From: an uncultured Oscillospiraceae bacterium
Lineage (GTDB): Bacteria > Bacillota > Clostridia > Oscillospirales > Oscillospiraceae
Assembly (NCBI GenBank): GCA_910577415.1
Contig: CAJTLK010000048.1
Span: forward strand, 3,417-13,331
Reading direction: 5' to 3'
DNA length: 9,915 nt
The notes below the pieces were generated by a model. It worked only from the letters and a program-made list of their open reading frames with translations, had not been told where the DNA came from and did not search any database. This document shows positions 1 to 6,426 of the stretch, piece by piece; the first letter of the stretch is position 1; every line of letters starts with the position of its first letter. The translations under genes were made by a program, and so were the position numbers.

Positions 1-129
1 CGGGGACTCCTCCTCGGGAGCGTCCGCCGTCACATCGGCGGGAGTGTCCTCCTTCGGGGACTCCTCCTCGGGAGCGTCCGGCGTCACGTCGGCGGGGGTG
101 TCTCCCTTCGAGGGTTCCTCGGTGGATCC
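1..129 (-). repeat. 54-bp tandem repeat encoding an acidic 18-residue unit
   Basis: Copies start at 1, 55 and (degenerate, partial) 109 on the plus strand. In the protein the unit is KEDTPADVTADAPEEESP, in frame. The first two copies differ at only a few bases (for example gccgtcaca versus ggcgtcacg). The array runs off the window edge, so copy number is unknown. It forms the visible end of an acidic, Pro-rich tail (residues about 1944-2047) that also contains a PPAPQPAPPP stretch. Such tails often span the cell wall in Gram-positive surface proteins; that role is inference. Confidence 0.9.
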
Positions 130-3100
130 AACAGGCTGCTGGGCCGGAGGCGTGGCGGGGGGCGCCGCCTCAGCGTCACCCATCTTATTCTCCACCTCGT
201 TTACAGGCGGCGGCGCCGGCTGAGGCGCTGGGGGCTGAGCGAGATTCTCCGCAGGAGTTTCCTCCTTCTTATCCAAGGAGAACAGGCTCATCTCAGCATT
301 GAGACTGGCTGCAGCGACCTCTGTTCTGTTCCACCTGGCGGAGGTAATGGTGATGTCGCCCTCGGTAATGGTGTTGGGATCTTCCAGAGAATTCAGGAAA
401 ATCACAAGCCTATCCACTGCGCCCTCGTCCACCGTGATCTCATAAACTGCGGTCTTCCCTGCCGGGATCGTATACATCAGGCCATCATCTACCGTTACGC
501 CTTCGGAAACCTCTGTTCCGTCCACCGTCACCTTACCGCTATTGATATGCGGTGTACCATTATTATCATCTATGGCTTTTTCCAGCTTCACCTTGACGAT
601 AGCGTTATTGGAGGCGTGGTTATTCTTGATAGCAAATTTCACGGTGGTAGCGTTGCCAAAGTCCACCATCTCTTTGGCGTTCATCCACTGGCTCCGAGCA
701 CCGTCGTCATACTTAATATTTAACCCCTCGACAGTATAGCCCCAAACACCGGTCAGGGTGGTCAGGCCCATATCGGTCAGGCCGTCGTCCTCCGGCTCAT
801 CCCCGCCGCCGGCCTTGGTCAGGGCAAAGTTGGAGAAGGTCAGCTCGCCGGAGTGTTCGGTGGTGGTATCCGTATCATAAACGGAATCAATAAAGAAGTA
901 CAGCGTCTTCGGCTCGACCGTCCCCTCGATCTTGATCTCAAACGCCTTCTGTCCATTTGCGGCGATATCCTCGGTCTTGTCACAGACCACGTCGCTCTGG
1001 GTCTCGCCCTCTATCTTGACGCCCAGCTTCATTGCGGCGTCCTTGTTGTTCTTCACCGTAAATTTAAGCGTATCGCCGATGCCAACGATGTCCTTGATGG
1101 AGGTGTTGACATTTATGTAGGATTGGCGCTTTACCCCGGCGTAGCTCACGGTCATGGACGTTTTATCGTCGGCGTAGCGCACGGTATACTCATTATTTTT
1201 ATCAAAGGTGAGCTTGGTCTGGCCCATCATCACACCATCGCCGCCGGGAACGGGCTCAGGGCCGGGGGTCACGGGGGTGTCGTTCTCCTTATCCCACTTG
1301 GCAGAGGAGATGGTGACGCTGCCTGCCGGGATCCGTCCGGCGGCGTCAGTGGAGTTGAGGAACACCGTCATCTGGTTGGCGTGCTTTTCCGGATCCACAG
1401 CAAGGCGCACCACGGCAGACTTGCCAGGGGCCAGGACAATGTCCACCTCGGCAGGATTGTCGGCCGACACCGGATCGCCGCCATCCACCGCTACGGTAGC
1501 GGCCTTCACGGCGTTGACCTCATCGTCGCCCACCTTGCTGACCACCTTGAAACGGAGCTTGGCCTGGTTGGCGGCGTCGTTGTTGGTCACGGTAAACATC
1601 ACGCTCTCGGCGTCTCCGAAATCAACGCCGCCGATGCCGCAGCAGTGCCATTGATCCCGCTCCTCAGTGTGGGAGATGGTCACAGCGCCATCAGCCTCGG
1701 TAACGGTATACATCCCCCAGCCGTCGAAACCGCTCAGATCCCATTCAGTGGTTGGATCGGTGAAGGAGGGGCCGGGATCGGGCACCACAGGCTCGGCTTT
1801 CCCACAGACGATGTTCTTTAGAGTAACGCTACCGGTGGACGGCATATCGTCGGTGAGGTTCGTGCCGTCCTCGCTCTCGGAGTTGAGGGAGACCACCAGC
1901 TTGTTGGCCTCGGAGATCTTATCCTGCTTGACGATCAGCACCATATGGGCACTCTCGTGAGGCTCCAGCTCACACATAACACCGTACAGCACATCGTCCA
2001 CCGCCACAGGCCCACCGGAGCGGAGAAGGGCGCTCATAGGGCCGGGTATGACTCGGCTCTTCGCCCGGAAGCGCGCGGGAGAAACGGCAGTCTTTTCCAC
2101 CGTGGCGCTGTCCAGAACGCTCTTGCCGCTGTCGTCACCCTCGGTGGTCAGGCTCACCTTGGCGTAGGCCTTTACATCGGCGTTGTTGACCACGTCCAGC
2201 TCCAGCCTGTTGTTTTCCTCCATGTCCACAGGCCAGCTAAAGTTGCCGTAAACGCCCTGCTTGCTGGTGTGGCTGAGGGTGACGCCGTTGCCATCCTCAG
2301 CGGGCGCGGCGATCGTGGTGCTGTTCCAGCCCGAGCCGGAGGTAGGAGCCAGGGTCAGCTTACCGTCCTCGTCGGGCTTCGCCGGAGGAGCTGACACGCT
2401 ACCGCCACCGCCGCCTCCACCACTGCCGCCCAAGGCGCTGGAGGCAAGGGTGAATTTCTCATCGGACTGGATAGCCTTTACCTCAGAAATAGTGATGCTG
2501 CCGGCGGTGGGCATCCCGTGGGTTTTGTCAGAGTTCAGGGAGACCACAAACTGCTTGACATCCTTCTTCAGATTCAGGAACACTACCAGCTCTACGCTCT
2601 TCCCCGCTGGAATCTTGCACATGACGCCGTACTTCACGTTGCCGACGCCCTTCCCATCCACGGTGGCCCCCATAATGGCACTCTTGTCCACCTTGTCGCT
2701 CTTGATGCTGACCTTGGCCTGGGCGGTCTCTTCGCCGTTATTCTTGATGGTCATTTTGACCTTATTGCGCTCACCAGGCTCAAAGCTCATGCCGGCGCAG
2801 GCATACTGCTTCAGGGCCTTGTCGTGGGACATGGTCATGCTTCCGTCGGCCTTCTCCACCGTATAGGAGCCCCAGCCGTCAAAACCGCCGAAGTCCACCG
2901 CGGCCCACTCGTCCAGGGGGCCTTCGGCGATGACGGGCTTGGCCGGGAGGTTGGGCTCCGCCGGATTTACAACACCCACTGTCAAAGCGGTCTCATCGGT
3001 CTTCATGGCCTGGACATTGGAGACGGTGATCTTGCCGGTCTTTGGCATATCGCTCCGCAGGGTCTTGCCCTCGCTGTCTCCCTCGGAGTTGAGAGAGATA

Positions 3101-6100
3101 ATGAGCTGGTCGGCGGCCTTGCCCGGAGCCAGGAGCAGCTCCACCTGGGCGCTGCCGCCGGCGGGCAGCTCGCACAGAACGCCGTACTCTATGTAGCCCG
3201 CGTCGGCGCCGTTGATGGTGGCGGAGGAGATGGAGCTGATGCCGGTGGTAATGGTCTTGTCGTTGATATTTACCTTGGCGTAGGCCTTCTCTGTGCCGTT
3301 GTTGGTAAGAGTGAGTTTTACCTTGTTCCGGCTGCCCAGGGCGATCTCACCGCCGCAGCAGTCGTACATGGCCACGGTCTTATCGTGGCTGACGGTGAAG
3401 CTCCCGGCGGCCTTGGTGAGAGTATATTTACCCCACCCATCTACAGCGGTCAGAGCCACGTCAGCCCACTGGGTGTCGGGAAGGTTGGGAGTGGTGGGCT
3501 GTTGGGGCTGATCGGGCTGGCTGGGTTGCTGCGGCTGAGCCGGGGCGGTGGGGATCACGTCGGTCTTTACCGCCCGGAGATTGGAGAGGATCACGCTGCC
3601 GGAGGAGGGCATATCGCTCCGCAGTGCCTTACCCTCGCTGTCTCCTTCAGAGTTCAGAGAGAGAACCAACTGGTCGGCGGGGTGAACGCCGTCCGTGTAT
3701 ATCTCCACGTCTACAGTCTGGCCCGGCTCCAGCTCGCAAAGAACGCCGTACTGAACGTAGTCCACCACCACGCCGTTGACGGCGGCGGTGCGGATGGAGC
3801 TGACGCCGGTGGAATCGGCACGATCCTTCACGTTCACCTTGGCAAACGCCTTAGCAGCACCGTTGTTGGTGAGGGAGAACTGCACCTTGTTCCGCTCCCC
3901 CAGGGCAATATCGACGCCGCAGCAGTCGTACATAGCCACGGTATTATCGTGGCTGACGGTGACAGCACCGTCGACCTTGGCCACGGCGTACTTGCCCCAG
4001 CCGTCAAAACCGCTGAGCTCCAGCGCGGCCAGCTCGGTGGCGGGCACATTGGGGATCTGAGGCTGCTGGGGCTGGCCGGGCTGGCTGGGCTGCTGGGTCT
4101 TGGGGGCGGCTCCAGGCAGAACGGTCTCGCCGCTCTTTACCGCCTGGAGACCAGAGATAACGATCTTGCCGGTCTTGGGCATATCGCTCCGGATGGCCTT
4201 GCCCTCGCTGTCGGCCTCGGAGTTAAGGGAGACCACTATCTGGCTGGGCTTCTGCCCCAGATCCAGGAGCATGACCACGTCGGCGCTCTTGCCCGGCTCC
4301 AGCTCACAGAGAACGCCGTACTCATAATAACCCGCGTCACCGCCGTTGATGGTGGCGGAAGTGATGGCGCTTCTATCGCCCGAGGTATTTTTGATGCTCA
4401 CCTTTGCGTAGGCCTTCTCACTGCCGATGTTGGTCACGGTGTAGGCGACCTTGTTCCGTGTGCCCAGATTCACGTCCACACCGCAGCAGTCGTACTTCTG
4501 GAGCTTCTTGCCGTGGGAGACGGTGACCTTGTCCCCGTCCTTGGCCACGGTATACTTGCCCCAACCGTCAAAGGCGGCAAGATCCAGCGCGGCCCACTCG
4601 GTCACAGGGCCTTCCGGGGCCTTGGGCGTACCGGACTGCTGGGCCTGCTCGCCGCCGGAGACGCTCTGGCCCGCTCCGGGCAGGGCGGTCTCGTCACTCT
4701 TCACCGCCTGAAGCGCGGAGATAACGATCTTACCGGTCTTGGGCATATCCTCCCGGATGTTCTTGCCCTCAGCGTCAGCCTCGGAGTTGAGGGAGACCAC
4801 CATCTGGCTGGGTTTCTGCCCCAGATCCAGGAGCATGACCACATCGGCGCTCTCGCTGGGGGCCAGCTCGCAGAGGACGCCGTACTCATAATAGCCGGCG
4901 TCGCCGCCGTTGATGGTGGCGGAGGTGATGGCGCTCTTGTCGCCGGAGGTGTTCTTGATGCTCACCTTGGCAAAGGCCTTCTCCGTGCCGTTGTTGGTCA
5001 CGGTGTAGGAGACCTTGTTCCGGCTGCCCAGGTTGACATCCACACCGCAGCAGTCATACTTCTGGAGCTTCTTATCATGGGAGATGGTGACCTTGTCCCC
5101 GTCCTTGGCCACGGTGTACTTGCCCCAGCCGTCAAAGGCGCTGAGATCCAACTGCGCCCACTGGGTATCGGGGAGCTGGTTCTCCAGCTCCCCGTTCGGC
5201 TGGTCGGCAGGCTGACCAGCCGCGGCGAGCTTGGTGGAACTGGGGTCGGGCTGGGCGGCGGCGGAAGTGGCCACCCACTCATACTCCGCGCCGGAGCTGT
5301 AATCGTCCTTAAACGTGCCCATCCAGAGGGCGGCGTTGGCGGTACCGCACCAGTAGTTCATTACGATGCGGCCGGGATCCTCGGGCCAGTCCTCCCCGGA
5401 GGGGATCTCAGAGCGGAAGACTTTATAGACCGGCTTGTCGTCCACAAACCAGGTGATGGATTCCTCACTCCAGCGGTAGCCGTAGTTGTGGAAGTCCTTG
5501 GAGGCATCAAAGCCCAGGTCGTACATGTACTCATGTCCGCCCTTGCCGCTGGCAAAATAGTTGAACTGCACCTTGGTGGTATCCTTGCCCAAGAACTCGA
5601 TATCGATCTCGTCGTGGTCGTTGGCGCGCTGGACGCTGCCGTCGGCGTTATACCACACATCGTAAGGCCCGGTGCAGGTAAAGAAGGTGCTGGCGGTGCC
5701 GGGAATCGCGGCGGGCTTCATCCGCACCTGGAAGTCGCCGTAGCCATAATAGTGCTCACTGCGCACCTCGGCGCCATAGTACTCCGAAAGACAGTCGGAG
5801 GCCGTCCCCTCCGCGCTCCAGACCTGCTCCTTCTGGGTCATCTCGGAGAGCCTCAGGGTCAGCTTTCCCCCGTCATAAACAGCGTTTTCCGCCTTCCACC
5901 AGACGTTGAAGGGATCTCCGTTTTCCCAGGAGTAGCCCTTGCTGCCCGAAGCGAAGGTCTCGCTCCGCTCCGTCTCACTGGCTGTGTAGTCTGCCACCAC
6001 CGCCGCGCTAAGGGCCGGGTCGGTGAGGTTTTGGGTGTAACTCTTGGGGGCAAAAAACACCTTGTAGACGCCCAAAGCCACCAGGATAGCCACCAAAAGG

Positions 6101-6141
6101 CCTCCTGCCACCGCAATGCCGATCTTTTTCTTACCGCTCAT
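1..6141 (-). CDS. Giant membrane-anchored GH16 lichenase with nine C-terminal beta-sandwich-like modules (3' end outside window)
   Basis: The frame is open from ATG 6141-6139 to the window edge (2047 codons, no stop). The start is fixed by AGGAGG 7 nt upstream and by the N-terminus MSGKKK followed by a hydrophobic helix at about residues 7-30, a signal anchor or uncleaved signal peptide with no lipobox. Order: anchor; GH16 catalytic domain about 70-291; linker; modules 1-9 at about 325-479, 513-671, 699-861, 889-1053, 1076-1230, 1255-1449, 1462-1619, 1633-1777 and 1786-1943; acidic Pro/Glu-rich tail from 1944. Known of the family: GH16 lichenases (EC 3.2.1.73) cut beta-1,4 bonds next to beta-1,3 bonds in cereal beta-glucan and lichenan. 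They are usually about 215-240 residues, so this protein is about ten times larger. Inference: a surface-held glucanase with a long array of binding or spacer modules. The C-terminus, and any sortase motif or second anchor, is not visible. The enzyme assignment is strong; the role of the modules is unknown. Confidence 0.95.
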   Translation of the reverse strand, partial: MSGKKKIGIAVAGGLLVAILVALGVYKVFFAPKSYTQNLTDPALSAAVVADYTASETERSETFASGSKGYSWENGDPFNVWWKAENAVYDGGKLTLRLSEMTQKEQVWSAEGTASDCLSEYYGAEVRSEHYYGYGDFQVRMKPAAIPGTASTFFTCTGPYDVWYNADGSVQRANDHDEIDIEFLGKDTTKVQFNYFASGKGGHEYMYDLGFDASKDFHNYGYRWSEESITWFVDDKPVYKVFRSEIPSGEDWPEDPGRIVMNYWCGTANAALWMGTFKDDYSSGAEYEWVATSAAAQPDPSSTKLAAAGQPADQPNGELENQLPDTQWAQLDLSAFDGWGKYTVAKDGDKVTISHDKKLQKYDCCGVDVNLGSRNKVSYTVTNNGTEKAFAKVSIKNTSGDKSAITSATINGGDAGYYEYGVLCELAPSESADVVMLLDLGQKPSQMVVSLNSEADAEGKNIREDMPKTGKIVISALQAVKSDETALPGAGQSVSGGEQAQQSGTPKAPEGPVTEWAALDLAAFDGWGKYTVAKDGDKVTVSHGKKLQKYDCCGVDVNLGTRNKVAYTVTNIGSEKAYAKVSIKNTSGDRSAITSATINGGDAGYYEYGVLCELEPGKSADVVMLLDLGQKPSQIVVSLNSEADSEGKAIRSDMPKTGKIVISGLQAVKSGETVLPGAAPKTQQPSQPGQPQQPQIPNVPATELAALELSGFDGWGKYAVAKVDGAVTVSHDNTVAMYDCCGVDIALGERNKVQFSLTNNGAAKAFAKVNVKDRADSTGVSSIRTAAVNGVVVDYVQYGVLCELEPGQTVDVEIYTDGVHPADQLVLSLNSEGDSEGKALRSDMPSSGSVILSNLRAVKTDVIPTAPAQPQQPSQPDQPQQPTTPNLPDTQWADVALTAVDGWGKYTLTKAAGSFTVSHDKTVAMYDCCGGEIALGSRNKVKLTLTNNGTEKAYAKVNINDKTITTGISSISSATINGADAGYIEYGVLCELPAGGSAQVELLLAPGKAADQLIISLNSEGDSEGKTLRSDMPKTGKITVSNVQAMKTDETALTVGVVNPAEPNLPAKPVIAEGPLDEWAAVDFGGFDGWGSYTVEKADGSMTMSHDKALKQYACAGMSFEPGERNKVKMTIKNNGEETAQAKVSIKSDKVDKSAIMGATVDGKGVGNVKYGVMCKIPAGKSVELVVFLNLKKDVKQFVVSLNSDKTHGMPTAGSITISEVKAIQSDEKFTLASSALGGSGGGGGGGSVSAPPAKPDEDGKLTLAPTSGSGWNSTTIAAPAEDGNGVTLSHTSKQGVYGNFSWPVDMEENNRLELDVVNNADVKAYAKVSLTTEGDDSGKSVLDSATVEKTAVSPARFRAKSRVIPGPMSALLRSGGPVAVDDVLYGVMCELEPHESAHMVLIVKQDKISEANKLVVSLNSESEDGTNLTDDMPSTGSVTLKNIVCGKAEPVVPDPGPSFTDPTTEWDLSGFDGWGMYTVTEADGAVTISHTEERDQWHCCGIGGVDFGDAESVMFTVTNNDAANQAKLRFKVVSKVGDDEVNAVKAATVAVDGGDPVSADNPAEVDIVLAPGKSAVVRLAVDPEKHANQMTVFLNSTDAAGRIPAGSVTISSAKWDKENDTPVTPGPEPVPGGDGVMMGQTKLTFDKNNEYTVRYADDKTSMTVSYAGVKRQSYINVNTSIKDIVGIGDTLKFTVKNNKDAAMKLGVKIEGETQSDVVCDKTEDIAANGQKAFEIKIEGTVEPKTLYFFIDSVYDTDTTTEHSGELTFSNFALTKAGGGDEPEDDGLTDMGLTTLTGVWGYTVEGLNIKYDDGARSQWMNAKEMVDFGNATTVKFAIKNNHASNNAIVKVKLEKAIDDNNGTPHINSGKVTVDGTEVSEGVTVDDGLMYTIPAGKTAVYEITVDEGAVDRLVIFLNSLEDPNTITEGDITITSARWNRTEVAAASLNAEMSLFSLDKKEETPAENLAQPPAPQPAPPPVNEVENKMGDAEAAPPATPPAQQPVGSTEEPSKGDTPADVTPDAPEEESPKEDTPADVTADAPEEESP
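310..2919 (-). repeat. Divergent modules 5-9 of the same repeat family
   Basis: Module 5 (about 2452-2919) keeps DGWG, YGVMC, VVSLNS and the final strand but has YACAG instead of YDCCG. Module 6 (about 1795-2380) follows a glycine-rich linker (GGSGGGGGGGS), lacks the CC motif, keeps YGVMCELEP and VVSLNSE, and carries an insertion of about 28 residues. Module 7 (about 1285-1758) keeps FDGWG, HCCG and VFLNS but has no YGVLC strand. Module 8 (about 808-1245) is the most diverged, with FFIDS in place of SLNS. Module 9 (about 310-790) has VWGYTV, a F-x-IKNN turn, IPAGK and VIFLNS. Their order and landmarks show a common origin with modules 1-4, with drift increasing toward the C-terminus. Confidence 0.85.
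2983..5169 (-). repeat. Tandem 188-residue (564-bp) modules 1-4 of unrecognised beta-sandwich-like family
   Basis: Four modules at about 4705-5169, 4129-4605, 3559-4047 and 2983-3475. Each reads: W-A-x-(L/V)-x-L-x-x-(F/V)-DGWGKY; a (T/V)(I/V)SHD-type strand; YDCCG; RNKV followed by a T-N-N-G turn; KA(F/Y)AKV; YGVLCEL; (V/I)-x-SLNSE; (R/E)-x-DMP-x-(T/S)-G; and a final strand ending A-(V/M)-K. The first Cys of the CC pair falls at residues 364, 552, 740 and 928, an exact 188-residue spacing. Alternating strands with a terminal glycine-containing segment suggest a jelly-roll like CBM4/16/22-type or galactose-binding-like domains (inference). I cannot assign a named family. Modules 1 and 2 are close to 90% identical by eye; 3 and 4 are more distant. 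Linkers after modules 2 and 3 are Pro/Gln-rich. Confidence 0.9.
5269..5932 (-). other. GH16 lichenase catalytic domain
   Basis: Residues about 70-291 of the giant protein. The active-site strand reads DEIDIEFLGKDTTKVQFNY, which I recall as essentially the Bacillus lichenase sequence. By that analogy E178 is the nucleophile, D180 the assisting residue and E182 the acid/base. Other matching landmarks are YGYGDFQVRMKPA, FFTCTGP, a KGGHE loop, LGFDASKDFHNYGYRW, the WFVDD strand and IVMNYWCGT. Differences: about ten extra residues lie between TGP and the catalytic strand (YDVWYNADGSVQRANDH). The Cys that Bacillus enzymes have in the FNCTW strand is Val80 here, so the usual disulfide cannot form in the same way, although C117 lies near the other position. 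All catalytic residues are present, so activity is expected. Confidence 0.93.
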
Positions 6142-6148
6142 GTTCCTT

Positions 6149-6154
6149 CCTCCT
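6149..6154 (-). promoter_or_regulatory. Shine-Dalgarno site of the lichenase gene
   Basis: AGGAGG on the minus strand with 7 nt to the ATG at 6141. It decides the start of the giant protein, because no other in-frame ATG near the hydrophobic segment has such a site. Confidence 0.9.
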
Positions 6155-6167
6155 GTCGCCGCTATGT

Positions 6168-6187
6168 ATTTGTCTGTTTACACAAAT
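6168..6187 (-). promoter_or_regulatory. Small inverted repeat in the lichenase 5' leader
   Basis: ATTTGT (6168-6173) and ACAAAT (6182-6187) form a perfect 6-bp inverted repeat with an 8-nt centre. It lies between the predicted transcription start (about 6202) and the ribosome-binding site. It could be a repressor operator or a weak leader hairpin. AT-rich 6-bp palindromes also arise by chance, so confidence is low. Confidence 0.3.
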
Positions 6188-6208
6188 TTACATTCTCACT
6201 TAGTACCA

Positions 6209-6236
6209 ATTATATAAAAATCCAACAAGAAGACAA
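6209..6236 (-). promoter_or_regulatory. Sigma-A-type promoter of the lichenase gene
   Basis: On the minus strand, TTGTCT (-35, 6236-6231) is followed by 16 nt and a perfect TATAAT (-10, 6214-6209). The predicted start is near 6202, giving a leader of about 60 nt. The surrounding DNA is AT-rich, in contrast to the GC-rich coding flanks. It lies downstream of the terminator of the kinase gene, so the lichenase gene is probably its own transcription unit. The -35 is imperfect, which would suit activation by a regulator bound just upstream. Confidence 0.75.
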
Positions 6237-6244
6237 CCGAGTTT

Positions 6245-6274
6245 CTTAACTTGTTTAATTTTTACTTAAATTGC
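6245..6274 (-). promoter_or_regulatory. Candidate LytTR-type operator: paired direct repeats
   Basis: Two 10-mers on the minus strand, GCAATTTAAG (6274-6265) and ACAAGTTAAG (6254-6245), match at 8 of 10 positions and start exactly 20 bp apart. The proximal copy ends 8 bp upstream of the -35 box. LytTR regulators such as AgrA bind pairs of roughly 9-10-bp direct repeats about two helical turns apart upstream of promoters, and the AgrA motif contains the related core AGTTAAG. The neighbouring gene encodes a LytTR regulator. The link is inference; AT-rich DNA makes chance matches possible. Confidence 0.45.
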
Positions 6275-6369
6275 TTGCTTTTCCATTGAGAAATCATTAA
6301 AAACCCTTTAGCCACATGCCCTCTTCTGTGGTTTGCCTCCACCCGATAACTTTGGTCAACAACAATAAA

Positions 6370-6406
6370 CGGCGCGGTTGGGAGGAAAATCCTCCAAACC
6401 GCGCCG
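6370..6406 (-). terminator. Hairpin terminator after the kinase gene, possibly bidirectional
   Basis: Arms at 6370-6385 and 6391-6406 pair over 16 bp with a single mismatch around a 5-nt AT-rich loop. The lower half of the stem is GC-rich (CGGCGCGG). On the minus strand it is followed by the T-rich stretch TTTATTGTTGTT. The stem lies 20 bases past the kinase stop. On the plus strand it is followed by CTTTTATG, so it may also stop antisense transcripts. Confidence 0.85.
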
Positions 6407-6426
6407 CTTTTATGAAAAGACTTTGT

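Noticed and set aside
853..1821. A 322-codon plus-strand open frame, with other shorter ones at 1208-1654, 1945-2394 and 2261-2866
   Set aside because: All lie within modules 5-9 of the minus-strand protein, are low-complexity and have no convincing start signals.
1..6141. Interpretation of the tandem repeats as a CRISPR array or mobile element
   Set aside because: The repeats are in-frame protein modules with codon-level divergence. There are no short identical repeats with unique spacers, no transposase and no terminal inverted repeats.
2518..6249. A 1243-codon open frame on the plus strand, antisense to the lichenase gene
   Set aside because: It mirrors the repeat modules, with its own repeats phased at the same 564-bp interval, and starts mid-module without a ribosome-binding site. 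Its product is Gly/Leu/His-rich with no domain. It stays open because the GC-rich codon use of the sense gene avoids stops in this antisense frame.
6263..6298. An 11-codon ATG-to-TAA frame in the minus-strand intergenic region upstream of the lichenase promoter
   Set aside because: It lies upstream of the predicted transcription start, has no ribosome-binding site and overlaps the candidate operator.
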